A stretch of 64,000 nt of DNA from Pseudomonas sediminis (GCF_039555755.1 NZ_CP154631.1:4551909-4615908); one strand, 5' to 3'; shown: positions 1 through 9,322, counted from the stretch's first letter. The notes: generated by a model from the sequence alone, not told the origin. Made by a program: numbers and translations.

Positions 1-456
1 CAGCTCGCCAGACAGCGTGAACGACAGCGCCGTGCCCAATCCGAAGCTGGCGGTGTAGAAGGCGATGGCACGCGACTGCGAGGCACCGTCGATACGTTCC
101 GACAGGGCTTTGAGCCCCGGCATGTAGGTGCCCGCTAGACCAATACCGGCGAGCACGCGCCAGAGCAATGCGGACCAGAAACCATCGGCGAAAACGAAAC
201 CCGCGCTGGCCACGGCCGTCAGCAACATGGCCGCCAGGTAGATAAGCCGGGCGTCGTGCCGATCGGTCAGGCCGGTGAGCACAGGCACGGCGAGCATGTA
301 ACCAAGAAAGAAGCCGCCGCCGATCCAGCCGGCCTCGGTATTACTCAAACCCCAGAGTGCCTGGAATTGCGGTAGCAGCGCGGCGAACAGGGCGAAACCG
401 GCCATGCCGAGGGTTTCGGCCGTACACAGCAACAGGGTAATGCGGCGGGCGTTCAT
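1..456 (-). CDS. MFS transporter, partial (C-terminal part outside the window)
   Basis: Only the first 152 residues lie in the window. The protein starts MNARRITLLL and shows the first transmembrane helices of a major facilitator, including GGGFFLGYMLAVPVLTGLTDRHDAR, where the G-x-L-x-D-R-x-x-x-R pattern is the typical loop 2-3 motif of MFS proteins. It is probably an inner-membrane proton-coupled exporter or importer; the substrate cannot be read. It follows phnP on the same strand after about 100 bp without an obvious gene, so it may be a separate transcription unit. The 98 bp between it and phnP show no recognisable terminator. Confidence 0.8.
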   Translation of the reverse strand, partial: MNARRITLLLCTAETLGMAGFALFAALLPQFQALWGLSNTEAGWIGGGFFLGYMLAVPVLTGLTDRHDARLIYLAAMLLTAVASAGFVFADGFWSALLWRVLAGIGLAGTYMPGLKALSERIDGASQSRAIAFYTASFGLGTALSFTLSGEL

Positions 457-554
457 GCAACCTCTCTGCTGGCGGCGAACACGTTGGAAGGCCCAGCACT
501 GTAACGGCAAGCCCGGCCAATCTGAAATCTTTGGTTACAGATAGCGGCCTGGAC

Positions 555-1304
555 TCACAACACCAGGCCATCGCTTGCCAGCGTCACGCCTGGCGGTAAG
601 GCGTCGGGATGCTCCAGCAGCCAGGCATCGAAGCTGTGGCCGATATGGGTCAGCACTGCCTGTGTCGGTTGCAGGCGCTCGACGACCTCCAGCGCACGGG
701 TCAGATCGTTGTGGTTACGCGGTGCGACGGGTTGCGGCGCGGTGGAGCAATCGAGCACCAGCAGATCCAGTGGCGCGCGCTGCAGCTCGGCGCAACTCGC
801 TTCCGGCACGCCGACGGTATCGGTGAGGTAGGCGATGCGCCTGTCCTGCCCCTTTAGTAGGTAGCCGAAGGTCGGCTTGGAGTGGGTCAGCGGTAGTGCG
901 GTAACGCTCAGCTCACCCAGTTGGCGACGCTCGAAAGCGGCGAATGGCTGGCTGAAGTCGAGAATGCCCGGATGCTTGTACAGATCGGCCAAGCCCTCCG
1001 GGTCGTCCGGGCCATGCACGGGGATGATCAGCCCCTGCCCCCAGCGTAGGTGCAGCAGGCCCTGGGCGTGATCGGCATGGTAGTGGGTCTGCAGGATGCC
1101 GCTGAGGCTGTGTGGCGCAAAGCGCTCGGTAAGATCGGTGAGGCCACTGTCGATCAACCAGCGCTGTGCCCCACATTCGATCAGCGCGCAACAGGGGCCA
1201 CGGCGACGCGCCGGATAGACACGGGACGCATCGCAGGCCGGGCAACTGCAGTTATAGACCGGCACCTGGCGGGCATCACCGGTGCCGAGCAGGGTCAGGC
1301 GCAT
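555..1304 (-). CDS. phnP: Phosphoribosyl 1,2-cyclic phosphate phosphodiesterase PhnP
   Basis: A 249-residue metallo-beta-lactamase-fold hydrolase. The motif THYHADHAQG (HxHxDH) and a later LTHIGH segment supply metal ligands, and the Cys pair in YNCSCPACDAS near the N terminus fits the extra zinc site of PhnP. In the C-P lyase pathway it opens 5-phosphoribosyl-1,2-cyclic phosphate to ribose 1,5-bisphosphate in the cytoplasm. The start MRLTLLGTGD was chosen because the glycine-rich first strand begins there, and it overlaps the end of phnN by 10 bp. It is the last gene of the phn operon. Confidence 0.95.
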   Translation of the reverse strand: MRLTLLGTGDARQVPVYNCSCPACDASRVYPARRRGPCCALIECGAQRWLIDSGLTDLTERFAPHSLSGILQTHYHADHAQGLLHLRWGQGLIIPVHGPDDPEGLADLYKHPGILDFSQPFAAFERRQLGELSVTALPLTHSKPTFGYLLKGQDRRIAYLTDTVGVPEASCAELQRAPLDLLVLDCSTAPQPVAPRNHNDLTRALEVVERLQPTQAVLTHIGHSFDAWLLEHPDALPPGVTLASDGLVL

Positions 1305-1876
1305 CGGAGGGTCTCGTCGAGCAGGTGCAGCAGGCAATTCACGGTCTGTTGCAGTGGGCCGGAGTTGTCCAGAACGCAAATGTGCTCCTGCGCAACAGTC
1401 GCCGCTGAAGCGCCTCCCACAACAGCGAAACTGCGACTGCGAGCGAGGCGCTGCTCGATCTGCTCCGGCGTCTCGCGACCGCGGGCCAACAGACGCTGAC
1501 GCAGCACCGCTTCGTCGACCTGCAGGAGAATCGCCAGCAGATCCGGGTAGCGTTGCCGCGCTGTGTCGAGATGACCGCGCGAACCGTTGATCAGCACATC
1601 CTGCCCGGCGTTCAACCAGTCATCGACCTCGCGCGGGATGCCGTAGGCCAGACCATTGGCGCGCCAGCTCAGGGCGAAGGCGCCCTCGCCCTCCAGGCGC
1701 TCGAATTCGGCCGGGGTCACCCCCAGCGCATCCTCCCCCACCGATTCGGCGCTGCGGGTGATCACCCGCCGGGCGAAACGGCAGCCGTGCGCCTCCAGCG
1801 GCGCACGTGCGGCTTGTAACAGGCTGTCCTTGCCCGAGCCCGAGGGCCCCATCAGATAGATCAACCTGCCCTGCAT
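1295..1876 (-). CDS. phnN: Ribose 1,5-bisphosphate phosphokinase PhnN
   Basis: A 193-residue guanylate-kinase-like P-loop enzyme. Walker A is GPSGSGKDS at residues 10-18. It phosphorylates ribose 1,5-bisphosphate to PRPP, closing the phosphonate pathway. The ATG overlaps the phnM stop (ATGA) and the 3' end overlaps phnP. Residues about 152-160 (VVGGASAAT) are encoded by a 23 bp sequence identical to a REP unit found elsewhere in the window. From memory of E. coli PhnN, which has only a short linker between the RLAR helix and the last NNDG/DNSG segment, this looks like an in-frame REP insertion. The product should still fold because the extra residues lie between secondary-structure elements. 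Confidence 0.93.
   Translation of the reverse strand: MQGRLIYLMGPSGSGKDSLLQAARAPLEAHGCRFARRVITRSAESVGEDALGVTPAEFERLEGEGAFALSWRANGLAYGIPREVDDWLNAGQDVLINGSRGHLDTARQRYPDLLAILLQVDEAVLRQRLLARGRETPEQIEQRLARSRSFAVVGGASAATVAQEHICVLDNSGPLQQTVNCLLHLLDETLRCA
1399..1421 (-). repeat. REP half-unit inside the phnN coding sequence
   Basis: The 23 bases are the exact reverse complement of 9266-9288 (between phnD and phnE) and match the left arms of REP pairs at 27622 and 51023 with one or two differences. Here they are read as codons about 152-160 of phnN. Confidence 0.85.
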
Positions 1877-3021
1877 CAGAACACCCTTCGTGCTTGGCGC
1901 CACACCTGCTGGATCACCGGCTGCTGACCATGGGCCCTGGCCTGGACCAGGTCGGCGCGCAGGCCGACGCGAATCTCGCCGCGATCGTCCATCCCCGCCG
2001 CCCTGGCCGGTGCGCGGCTCACGGTGGCGATGGCCGCAGGCAAATCATAGTCGTTGTCCTGCCCGGCGAGCAGCCAGGCCGCATGCAGCAGGCTGGCCGG
2101 GTAGTAGTCGCTGGAAAGGATATCCAGCACGCCGTGGCGCGCCAGCTCGGCGGCGGCGATATTGCCCGAATGCGAGCCGCCACGCACCACGTTCGGAGCG
2201 CCCATCAGCACCTTCAGCCCCAGCTCGTGGCTGGCCCTGGCTGCCTCGAGGGTGGTGGGGAACTCGGCGATGGCCATACCGAAGCCGGCAGACTCCTGTA
2301 CGTGGGCCAGGGTCGCGTCGTCGTGGCTGGCCACCGAGATGCCCCGGCTGTGGCAATCCTCGACTATGGCGCGACGCTGGCGGTCGCTGTACTGGCGCGA
2401 GTTGGCGATCTGTTCCTGGAGAAACTCCTCCATCTCCGCCGGGCTCAGGTGGTACTTGCCCATGTAGTACTCGCGGTACTTCTCCACCTTGGCGAACTGG
2501 CGCTGGCCGGGCGAGTGATCCATCACCGACACCAGCGCCACCAGCGGGTGCTCCACCAGGTCGCGGTAGATCGTCAGCGCATCGGGATGGCACAGCTCGC
2601 AGCGCAGGTGCAGGCGGTGCTCTGCGCGAGTCTGCCCGGCTGCCTCGCTGGAGGCGATGGCTTCGATCATCGCCGGCAATTGCTGCATGCGCCGGCCACG
2701 CGGGTTGATGTCGCCGATGGACAGCGCATCGAACACCGTGGTGATGCCAGCGGCGACGATCTGCGCATCGTGGGTCAGCACCGCCGAGGTCGACGGCCAG
2801 TCAACCCCGGGGCGCGGGCTCATGTGTTTTTCCAGGTTGTCGGTGTGCAGCTCCACCAGCCCCGGTAGCAGGTAATCGCCGCCCAGATTCTGGGCTTGCG
2901 GCAGGCGGCTGGCGCCCTCATCCACGGCGGCGATCAGCCCGTCACGCAGTAGCAGGGTGCCGAGGAACTCGCGCTCGGCAGTGACGATACGGGCGTTGTT
3001 GAGAATCTGTTCAGACGACAT
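1876..3021 (-). CDS. phnM: RPnTP (alpha-D-ribose 1-methylphosphonate 5-triphosphate) diphosphatase PhnM
   Basis: A 381-residue amidohydrolase-superfamily enzyme. PhnM removes pyrophosphate from ribose-1-phosphonate 5-triphosphate, making the substrate of the C-P lyase core. Visible family features are [16 protein letters not shown] near residue 52, where the histidine begins the metal site, and the segments [18 protein letters not shown] and [11 protein letters not shown] that carry further metal ligands. Length is normal. The ATG overlaps the end of phnL and the TGA overlaps the phnN ATG, so the three are translationally coupled. Confidence 0.96.
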   Translation of the reverse strand: MSSEQILNNARIVTAEREFLGTLLLRDGLIAAVDEGASRLPQAQNLGGDYLLPGLVELHTDNLEKHMSPRPGVDWPSTSAVLTHDAQIVAAGITTVFDALSIGDINPRGRRMQQLPAMIEAIASSEAAGQTRAEHRLHLRCELCHPDALTIYRDLVEHPLVALVSVMDHSPGQRQFAKVEKYREYYMGKYHLSPAEMEEFLQEQIANSRQYSDRQRRAIVEDCHSRGISVASHDDATLAHVQESAGFGMAIAEFPTTLEAARASHELGLKVLMGAPNVVRGGSHSGNIAAAELARHGVLDILSSDYYPASLLHAAWLLAGQDNDYDLPAAIATVSRAPARAAGMDDRGEIRVGLRADLVQARAHGQQPVIQQVWRQARRVF

Positions 3022-3727
3022 AGACGTACTCCGGTTGCGCCGCGGCGGCGCTCATGTCGAGGTAACGGTCGGCCACCGCCTCGCGGGCGATGCGGTCGTG
3101 GAAGATGCCGATCAGCGCGCTGCCCGCGGCCTTGGCCTCATTGATCAGCGCCAACACCACCTGGCGGTTGGCGTCATCCAGCGAGGCTGTGGGTTCGTCG
3201 AGCAGCAGCACCGGCCACTCGACCATGAAGCCGCGGGCAATATTGACGCGCTGCTGCTCGCCGCCGGAAAAGGTGCCCGGCGCCAGTTGCCAGAGCGCCT
3301 CAGGAACATTCAGCCGGCCTAGCAGCGCCTTGGCCCGCGCCTCGGCATCGCTACGCGTCCAGCCACGCGACAGCGCCGGTTCCATCACCACGTCCAGGGT
3401 CGACACGCGCGGGATGACCCGTAGGAACTGGCTGACGTAACCCAGACTCTGCCGACGCACCGCCAGCACCTGGCGCGGCTCGGCGCCGACCAGGTCAACT
3501 GGCTCGCCCTGGTGACGGATGCGGATGCTGCCGCCGGCCGCCAGGTAGTTGCCGTACAGAGTGCGCAGCAGGGTCGACTTGCCGGCGCCGGACTGGCCGT
3601 GCAGCACCAGGCACTCGCCGCCGCGCACGGCGAAATTCAGGTCACGCAGCACCTGCAGGACGACGCCGTTCTGCTGGTGCAGGGTGAAGGTCTTGCTGAG
3701 GCCGCTGACCTCGATCGGGTTGTTCAT
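3011..3727 (-). CDS. phnL: C-P lyase accessory ABC-type ATPase PhnL
   Basis: A 238-residue ABC ATPase starting [10 protein letters not shown]. Walker A is GQSGAGKST, the signature is [15 protein letters not shown] and Walker B is [12 protein letters not shown]. PhnL belongs to the C-P lyase multiprotein complex with PhnK rather than to a transporter. Unlike almost every other junction in this operon, it is separated from phnK by 164 bp that hold a repetitive element. The chosen ATG matches the family N terminus; the open frame upstream runs through the repeat and is not likely to be translated. Confidence 0.95.
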   Translation of the reverse strand: MNNPIEVSGLSKTFTLHQQNGVVLQVLRDLNFAVRGGECLVLHGQSGAGKSTLLRTLYGNYLAAGGSIRIRHQGEPVDLVGAEPRQVLAVRRQSLGYVSQFLRVIPRVSTLDVVMEPALSRGWTRSDAEARAKALLGRLNVPEALWQLAPGTFSGGEQQRVNIARGFMVEWPVLLLDEPTASLDDANRQVVLALINEAKAAGSALIGIFHDRIAREAVADRYLDMSAAAAQPEYVYVV

Positions 3728-3756
3728 ACACACCTCGAATACAGTAGGCACGATCT

Positions 3757-3886
3757 GCCCCCTCTCCCATTTATTGGGGGCACGCCGAGTGGAGAGGGCT
3801 GGGGAGAGGGTGGTACAGGCGACTCGATGCAAGCGAAGCCCCTCTCCCCCGGCCCCTCTCCCGCAAGCGGGAGAGGGGAGACAAGC
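3757..3886. repeat. GAGAGGG-type dispersed repeat, copy A (phnK-phnL gap)
   Basis: A compact element of nested inverted repeats of CCCTCTCC/GGAGAGGG. It ends with a 10 bp arm palindrome around GCAAGC (about 3852-3880). A second copy lies at 35773-35886, and the last 34 bases of the two (ending GAGACAAGC) are identical. In both places the element follows a stop codon by only a few bases on the transcribed minus strand. Confidence 0.85.
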
Positions 3887-3891
3887 GCTCA

Positions 3892-4701
3892 TCAGGGTTG
3901 CAAGACGGACGAAACCAGCAGCTGCGAATACGGATGCTGCGGGTCGTCGAGAATCTGGTCGGTCAGCCCCGCCTCAACCACGCGCGAGCGGCGCATCACC
4001 ATCAGCCGGTCGGCCAGCAGCCGCGCCACCGCCAGGTCGTGGGTGACGATCACCACCGCCAGGTCCAGCTCGCGCACCAGGCCGCGCAGCAGGTCGAGCA
4101 GGCGCGCCTGCACCGAGACGTCCAACCCGCCGGTCGGCTCGTCCATGAACACCAGACGCGGCGCCGAGACCAGGTTGCGGGCGATCTGCAGGCGCTGCTG
4201 CATGCCGCCGGAGAAGGTGCGCGGCAGGTCATCGATACGCGCCGGGTCGATCTCCACCTGGCTCAGCCAGTCGAGCCCGGCGGCGCGCAGCTCGCCGTAG
4301 TGACGCACGCCCTGGGCCATCAGCCGCTCGCCGATATTGGCGCCGGCTGATACCGCCATGCGCAGGCCGTCGCGAGGGTTCTGCTCGACGAAGCCCCATT
4401 CGGTGCGCAGCAGCGTGCGCCGCTCGGCCTCGCTGACGCTGTACAGGTCGAGCCACTGGCCGTCGCGGCCGCGATAACTGACCGCGCCGCGATCCGGCGG
4501 GCAACGCCCGGAGAGCAGGCTGAGCAAGGTGGACTTGCCCGAGCCGGACTCGCCGACGATGCCCAGCACTTCACCGGGATAGAGGTCGAAACTCACGCCC
4601 TGGCAGCCCTTGTCCGGGCCGTACAGGCGGGTCAGATCACGCACCGAGAACAGTGGCTCAGCCGCTGCCACGGCAGGTTGCAGACGTTCGGCGGCGCTCA
4701 T
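3892..4701 (-). CDS. phnK: C-P lyase accessory ABC-type ATPase PhnK
   Basis: A 269-residue ABC ATPase. Walker A is GESGSGKST, the signature is [13 protein letters not shown] and Walker B is [12 protein letters not shown]. It binds the PhnGHIJ core through PhnJ and couples ATP turnover to the lyase cycle. The ATG overlaps the phnJ stop by 4 bp. The stop lies at the edge of the GAGAGGG repeat, so the natural PhnK C terminus (SSVLQP) is retained and the element sits strictly between genes. Confidence 0.95.
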   Translation of the reverse strand: MSAAERLQPAVAAAEPLFSVRDLTRLYGPDKGCQGVSFDLYPGEVLGIVGESGSGKSTLLSLLSGRCPPDRGAVSYRGRDGQWLDLYSVSEAERRTLLRTEWGFVEQNPRDGLRMAVSAGANIGERLMAQGVRHYGELRAAGLDWLSQVEIDPARIDDLPRTFSGGMQQRLQIARNLVSAPRLVFMDEPTGGLDVSVQARLLDLLRGLVRELDLAVVIVTHDLAVARLLADRLMVMRRSRVVEAGLTDQILDDPQHPYSQLLVSSVLQP

Positions 4702-5567
4702 TGCAGGTTCTCCTCGGTGCGCTGACGGCAGTAGTCGGTGTCGGAGCAGACGAAGCGCTTGCTGCCGGCGTCATCGACGATCAGCTCGTCAAGGAAGGAA
4801 TCGCTGCTGCCACAGAACGCGCAGCACTCGTCCCAGCGCTGCACGGCGAAGGGGTGATCCTCGAAGTCCAGGCTGACCACCCGGGTAAAGGGCGGCACCG
4901 CATACAGGCGCTTCTCGCGGCCGGCACCGAACAGCATCAGCGCCGGGCTCATGTCCAGTTTGGGGTTGTCGAATTTGGGAATCGGCGACGGGTCCATCAC
5001 GTAGCGCTCATCCACCGTCACCGGGTAGGCGTAGGCGGTGGCGATATGGCCGAAGGTGGCGATGTCCTCGTACAGCTTCACGTGCATCACGCCGTAGTCC
5101 TCCAGCGCATGCATGGTGCGCGTCTCGCTCTCGGACGGTTCGATAAAACGCAGCGGCTCGGGAATCGGCACCTGATAGACCATGATCTGCCCGGCCGACA
5201 GCGGTGTTTCCGGAATACGGTGGCGGGTCTGGATCACGCTGGCCTCAAGCGTGCGCTCGGTGGTGGCGACACCTGCGGTACGGGCGAAGAAGCGGCGAAT
5301 CGACACCGCATTGGTGGTGTCGTCGGCACCCTGGTCGATCACCTTGAGCACATCGTCTGCACCGAGAATGGCGGCAGTCAGCTGCATGCCGCCGGTGCCC
5401 CAGCCATAGGGAAGCGGCATTTCTCGACCGCCGAAGGGCACCTGATAGCCAGGGATCGCTACCGCCTTGAGCAAGCCACGGCGGATCATGCGTTTGGTCT
5501 GCTCATCCAGATAGGCGAAGTTGTAGGCCGACGCCTCGCGGGCGCCGCTTGCGGTGAAAGCGTTCAT
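4698..5567 (-). CDS. phnJ: Carbon-phosphorus lyase catalytic subunit PhnJ
   Basis: A 289-residue radical-SAM-type C-P lyase that cleaves ribose-1-phosphonate 5-phosphate to the cyclic phosphate and a hydrocarbon. Cysteines 249, 252, 274 and 280 have the same 3-22-6 spacing as the iron-sulfur ligands and thiyl cysteine of the E. coli protein (241, 244, 266, 272), so the enzyme should be active. It overlaps phnK by 4 bp and abuts phnI (TGA shares the ATG region), keeping the core complex genes coupled. Confidence 0.97.
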   Translation of the reverse strand: MNAFTASGAREASAYNFAYLDEQTKRMIRRGLLKAVAIPGYQVPFGGREMPLPYGWGTGGMQLTAAILGADDVLKVIDQGADDTTNAVSIRRFFARTAGVATTERTLEASVIQTRHRIPETPLSAGQIMVYQVPIPEPLRFIEPSESETRTMHALEDYGVMHVKLYEDIATFGHIATAYAYPVTVDERYVMDPSPIPKFDNPKLDMSPALMLFGAGREKRLYAVPPFTRVVSLDFEDHPFAVQRWDECCAFCGSSDSFLDELIVDDAGSKRFVCSDTDYCRQRTEENLQ

Positions 5568-6643
5568 CAGCGGTTCTCCTCTGCCGGCGCCTGGCGGCGC
5601 AGCTTGCGGATCAGTTCCAGTTCGGCCTGGAAGTCGACGTAGTGCGGCAACTTGAGGTGCGAGACGAAGCCGGCGGCTTCGACGTTGTCGCAGTGCATCA
5701 GCACGAACTCCTCTTCCTGCGCCGGGCCCTGTACCTCCTCGCCGTACTCGGCGGCGCGCAGCGCGCGGTCTACCAGCGCCATGCCCATGGCCTTGCGCTC
5801 GGCGTAACCGAAGGCCAAGCCATAGCCGCGGGTAAACTGCGCCTGCTCGGCGCTGTCACCGACGAACTGGTTGACCATCTCGCACTCGGTGATCTCGATG
5901 TCGCCCAGCGGCACGGCGAAGCCCAGTTCGGCGGGCGTCATCCACACCTCGACATCGCCGATGCGGATCTCCCCGGCGAAGGGGTGATTACGCCCGTAGC
6001 CGCGCTGGGTCGAGTAGCCGAGCGCCAGGAGGAAGCCTTCATCACCACGGGCCAGCGCCTGCAGGCGCTCGGCGCGGCTCGCGGGAAAAGCCAGCGGCTT
6101 GCGGGTGATGTCCGGCACCGGTGCGCCGTCGTCCTGCTCGCGGGCCATCAGCCCCTCCTCGGCGAGAAAATCCAGCACCCGAGGACCGGGCTTGGGCTCG
6201 TCTGCGAGCGCGGTTTCCGGCGCCGGATACTCGCCCTCGGCCAGCAAGGTGAAATCCAGCAGACGGTGGGTGTAATCGAACGTAGGGCCGAGCAACTGAC
6301 CACCGGGCAGATCCTTGAAGGTCGCGGAGATACGCCGCTCCAGCTGCATCTGCGTGGTGTCCAGCGGCTCGCTGGCACCGAAACGTGGCAGCGTGGTGCG
6401 GTAGGCGCGCAAGAGGAAGATGGCCTCCATCAGATCACCGGCCGCCTGCTTGATCGCCAGTGCGGCCAGCTCCTCGTCGTACAGCGAGCCTTCGCTCATG
6501 ACCCGAGCCACGGCCAGCGGCAGTTGCTGGCGGATCTGTTCAACGCCCAGTTCAGCGATCGTGGTATCGCCACGCCGACGGCTGGCCAGCAGTTGATGGG
6601 CATTGTCGATGGCGCGTTCGCCACCCTTGACGGCGACATACAT
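5567..6643 (-). CDS. phnI: C-P lyase complex subunit PhnI
   Basis: A 358-residue subunit of the PhnGHIJ core; PhnI with PhnG, H and L replaces the adenine of ATP by phosphonate. It begins MYVAVKGGERAIDNAH, the conserved family N terminus, and the in-frame extension upstream lies in phnH and was dropped. The ATG overlaps the phnH stop. Conserved segments include LALGYSTQRGYGRNHPF and the C-terminal HLKLPHYVDFQAELELIRKL. Length is normal. Confidence 0.96.
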   Translation of the reverse strand: MYVAVKGGERAIDNAHQLLASRRRGDTTIAELGVEQIRQQLPLAVARVMSEGSLYDEELAALAIKQAAGDLMEAIFLLRAYRTTLPRFGASEPLDTTQMQLERRISATFKDLPGGQLLGPTFDYTHRLLDFTLLAEGEYPAPETALADEPKPGPRVLDFLAEEGLMAREQDDGAPVPDITRKPLAFPASRAERLQALARGDEGFLLALGYSTQRGYGRNHPFAGEIRIGDVEVWMTPAELGFAVPLGDIEITECEMVNQFVGDSAEQAQFTRGYGLAFGYAERKAMGMALVDRALRAAEYGEEVQGPAQEEEFVLMHCDNVEAAGFVSHLKLPHYVDFQAELELIRKLRRQAPAEENR

Positions 6644-7254
6644 CAGGCAGCCTCCTCGGTTTCGATCAGCACGCGGGTGCTGCGCGGCAGGCCAATGACT
6701 TCGCCGGCAGCGGCAAAGAAGCAATCCAGGCCACGGGGAAAGGCGCTGCGCGCCTGACGCTGCTGCCAGAACGAGGCCGGCAGCGGCAGGTTGACGCCGC
6801 GCACGTCCTTGATGCCCGGCCCGCGCCAGCGCAGAGGGACACCGGCGCGCAGATCGTCGAGCTGGATCAGCAGCGTGCAGGACTGGTCCGGGTAGCGTTC
6901 GCTGCCATTGTCGAAGTCCGACAGATCGCTCAACTCGCCCTCATCAAGCAGGGCGAACAAAGCGATCTCACGCTCGGCGACAATCGGGCAGCCGCAGTGG
7001 AACGCCAGGTTGGCGCGAATCAGCGGCGTGTCGAAACGCGGCGCCAGCCACAGAGGCGTATCGCTGTCGAGGAAGGCCAGACACAAGCCATAGGTAGCCG
7101 GGGCCAGATCGCCCAGGGCATGGGCACGGTCCATGGCGCGTGGCAGCCCCGGTTCGGCCAGGGCTCCGAGGGCGGCGCGGAAGCTGACCTGGGCGTCCAG
7201 CACCGGGTCGTCAAAAGCCGGTTGCAGCCAGTGCGAGCTGTGCGGCGTAGTCAT
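6643..7254 (-). CDS. phnH: C-P lyase complex subunit PhnH
   Basis: A 203-residue core subunit that dimerises within the C-P lyase complex. The family features are FRAALGALAEPG near the N terminus and the C-terminal PRGLDCFFAAAGEVIGLPRSTRV. It starts at the last bases of phnG and ends overlapping the phnI start, consistent with stoichiometric coupled translation of the core. Confidence 0.95.
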   Translation of the reverse strand: MTTPHSSHWLQPAFDDPVLDAQVSFRAALGALAEPGLPRAMDRAHALGDLAPATYGLCLAFLDSDTPLWLAPRFDTPLIRANLAFHCGCPIVAEREIALFALLDEGELSDLSDFDNGSERYPDQSCTLLIQLDDLRAGVPLRWRGPGIKDVRGVNLPLPASFWQQRQARSAFPRGLDCFFAAAGEVIGLPRSTRVLIETEEAA

Positions 7255-7703
7255 CAGTCCTCTCCTCTGACCAGGGTGAAAAATTCCACCTGAGTGGTGG
7301 CGGTACGGGCGGCCCGGTTCAGGCGCTGTTCGCGCTGCTCGCGGGCCAGGGGTTCGATCAGGTCATCCAACCAGCGCGCCTGGTCGTTGCCCTGCAGGTG
7401 CGCGTCGGCCAGGGCGGCCAGCTCGGCGCGGCGCTTGTCACGGCCTGCCAGATAGCTGTAACCGGTTCGGCCGTCGGCAAGACGCACTACACAGCGGGTC
7501 ACGGTCATCTCGCCGAGGTTGAAGGCGCTACCGGTGCCGCCCATGCGCCCGCGCACCAGGGTCATGCCCACCTCGGGGGAGCGGATCAGTTGGTAGGCGC
7601 TGTCTTTCAGCGCCGCCTCATGGCTATCGAGAGCGCTGCCGGCGCGGGCCAGGACGCCCATCCAGCGCTGACGCGCGGCGATGTTCGGATCGGTTTCGTT
7701 CAT
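7254..7703 (-). CDS. phnG: C-P lyase complex subunit PhnG
   Basis: About 149 residues. It carries PhnG family segments such as RSPEVGMTLVRGRMGGTGSAFNLGEM and a C-terminal EFFTLVRGED. Two starts are possible: ATG at 7715, which overlaps the phnF stop, and ATG at 7703 (MNETDPN), which has GGAG six bases upstream. The second was chosen on ribosome binding site spacing; the first would add four residues. PhnG works with PhnH, I and J in the lyase core. Confidence 0.93.
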   Translation of the reverse strand: MNETDPNIAARQRWMGVLARAGSALDSHEAALKDSAYQLIRSPEVGMTLVRGRMGGTGSAFNLGEMTVTRCVVRLADGRTGYSYLAGRDKRRAELAALADAHLQGNDQARWLDDLIEPLAREQREQRLNRAARTATTQVEFFTLVRGED

Positions 7704-7714
7704 GCGGGTCTCCA

Positions 7715-8419
7715 TCAGGTCGCTACCTGGTACTGGAAGCGGTCGGCGCGGCTGCTGGACTGCGCCAGCTCCACCGCCCGGCCAGCGGGATCGCGGGACA
7801 AAGTGAGTACGCTGAGCAGCGGCGCATGGCGCGGCATCAGCAGGTGCGCAGCCTCCTCGCGACTGGGTAGGCGCGCGCCGATCAGGCTGAAGGTGCGTGT
7901 CAGCGGCAGATCGCGCTCGGCCAGGTACTGGCGCAGCGAGCCGCCCTGATAGTCAGCCAGCAGCGGCGCCAGGCTGATGCAGAAGCGATGACGAATCAGA
8001 CTCAGCGGCTGGCCGTCGAGCAGGCGCAGGGTGACCAGCTCGAGCAGTTCGCTGCCATCGGGCAGTTGCAGGTGGCGGCACTCCTCGTTGCTGCCGCTGC
8101 GACGCAGACGTTCGATCAGTTGCGCCTCGACGCGGTGACCAAGCGCAGACAGCGACTGGCTGAACGCACTACCCGCCTCTACCGGATACACCAGCGGCTT
8201 GGCCAGCACCTGTGTGCCCTTACCCTGGCGGCGCAGCAAGCGGCCTTCGAGCACCAGCTCGTCGACAGCGCGGCGCAGGGTGTGACGGTTGACGGAAAAG
8301 CGCGCGGCCAGTTGCATCTCGCCTGGCAGGTAATCGCCCGGGCTCATGTGCTGCACGTCTTCGCGCAGCACGGCGGCCAGCTCGCGGTACAGCGGTTCGC
8401 TTTGTCTAGACAAGTTCAT
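7715..8419 (-). CDS. phnF: GntR/HutC-family repressor PhnF
   Basis: A 234-residue regulator with an N-terminal winged helix (LYRELAAVLREDVQHMSPGDYLPGEMQLAARFSVNRHTLRRAVDELVLEG) and a C-terminal UTRA ligand-binding domain, the HutC layout. PhnF represses phosphonate operons. The start MNLSRQSEPLYREL is preceded by no other plausible ATG in register with the helix-turn-helix. The gene sits inside the operon it probably controls, between phnE and phnG, and its codons 3-6 form a perfect palindrome of the HutC operator type. Confidence 0.95.
   Translation of the reverse strand: MNLSRQSEPLYRELAAVLREDVQHMSPGDYLPGEMQLAARFSVNRHTLRRAVDELVLEGRLLRRQGKGTQVLAKPLVYPVEAGSAFSQSLSALGHRVEAQLIERLRRSGSNEECRHLQLPDGSELLELVTLRLLDGQPLSLIRHRFCISLAPLLADYQGGSLRQYLAERDLPLTRTFSLIGARLPSREEAAHLLMPRHAPLLSVLTLSRDPAGRAVELAQSSSRADRFQYQVAT
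8402..8413. promoter_or_regulatory. Candidate PhnF operator inside phnF (TTGTCTAGACAA)
   Basis: A perfect 12 bp palindrome that contains the HutC-family core GT-N-TA-N-AC. It overlaps codons 3-6 of phnF. The site upstream of phnC shares the same core. Assignment to PhnF is inferred from family knowledge. Confidence 0.5.
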
Positions 8420-8457
8420 CGTTTGAAAAGGGCGCACGCAGGCGCCCTCCCTCTCCT

Positions 8458-9249
8458 TCAGATAAAGAGCTTGCGCAGGCGTTGGGACAGGATGTCGATG
8501 GCGCTCACCACCAGGATGATCACGATCAGCAGCGCGCAGGTCTGGGCGAACTGGAAGCCGCGTATGGCCTCCCAGAGGATCACGCCGATGCCGCCGGCGC
8601 CGACCATGCCGACCACCGTGGCCGAACGCACGTTGGACTCGAAGCGGTACAGCGAGTAGGAAATCCACAGCGGCAGCACTTGCGGGATGACACCGAAGAT
8701 GACCTCCTGCAGGGCACTGGCGCCGGTGGCACACACGCCTTCGACCGGACCTGGATCGATGGCCTCGACCGCCTCGGCGAACAATTTGGCCAGCACCCCG
8801 GTGGTGCTGATGAACAACGCCAGCACGCCGGCGAAGGGGCCGAGGCCTACCGCGACGACGAAGAGCATGGCGAAGACCATTTCGTTGATCGAACGGCAGG
8901 CATCCATCACCCGGCGTACCGGCTGGTACACCCACCAGGGCACGATGTTCTCGGAACAGAGAATGCCCAGCGGAATGGCGCAGACGATGGCCAGCACCGT
9001 GCCCCAAAGAGCGATCTGAACGGTGACGACCATCTCCTTGAGGTAATGCTGCCAATTGCTGAAATCCGGCGGGAAGAAGTCGGCGGCGAAGGTGGCCATG
9101 TTGCCGGCATCGCGCACCAGCGCCAGCGGGTTCATTTCCGCACCCTGCCAGGACCAGGCGAGTACGGCGAAGAACAGGCCCCAGCCGATCAATTGCAGCC
9201 AGCTGCGCTTGCCCTCGGCGACCGGGGTGGCGGTGGTCAGTGTGGTCAT
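8458..9249 (-). CDS. phnE: Phosphonate ABC transporter permease PhnE
   Basis: A 263-residue inner-membrane permease with about six helices and the coupling EAA-type loop [20 protein letters not shown]. It forms the channel that works with PhnC and PhnD. The start [13 protein letters not shown] was chosen because the open frame upstream passes through a REP unit and hairpin. There is a single phnE here, not the duplicated phnE1/phnE2 arrangement of some bacteria. Confidence 0.94.
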   Translation of the reverse strand: MTTLTTATPVAEGKRSWLQLIGWGLFFAVLAWSWQGAEMNPLALVRDAGNMATFAADFFPPDFSNWQHYLKEMVVTVQIALWGTVLAIVCAIPLGILCSENIVPWWVYQPVRRVMDACRSINEMVFAMLFVVAVGLGPFAGVLALFISTTGVLAKLFAEAVEAIDPGPVEGVCATGASALQEVIFGVIPQVLPLWISYSLYRFESNVRSATVVGMVGAGGIGVILWEAIRGFQFAQTCALLIVIILVVSAIDILSQRLRKLFI

Positions 9250-9265
9250 GGGTAACTCTCGTTCC

Positions 9266-9288
9266 TGTGGGAGGCGCTTCAGCGGCGA
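9266..9288 (+). repeat. REP half-unit between phnD and phnE
   Basis: Identical over 23 bp to the reverse complement of 1399-1421. It lies in the 82 bp phnD-phnE gap, just upstream of the phnE start on the transcribed strand. Confidence 0.8.
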
Positions 9289-9300
9289 GCTTTTCATGAA

Positions 9301-9322
9301 CCGCCCCACTTTCGCGGGGCGG
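9301..9322 (-). terminator. Stem-loop after phnD
   Basis: CCGCCCC and GGGGCGG pair across an 8-base loop, nine bases beyond the phnD stop. There is no T run, so it is more likely a 3'-end stabiliser or attenuator than a strong terminator. It could raise the amount of binding protein mRNA relative to the permease. Confidence 0.55.

Noticed and set aside
7715..9055. A longer frame extending PhnF upstream by about 210 residues
   Set aside because: The upstream part overlaps phnE in another frame and has no domain; the PhnF helix-turn-helix begins at 8419.
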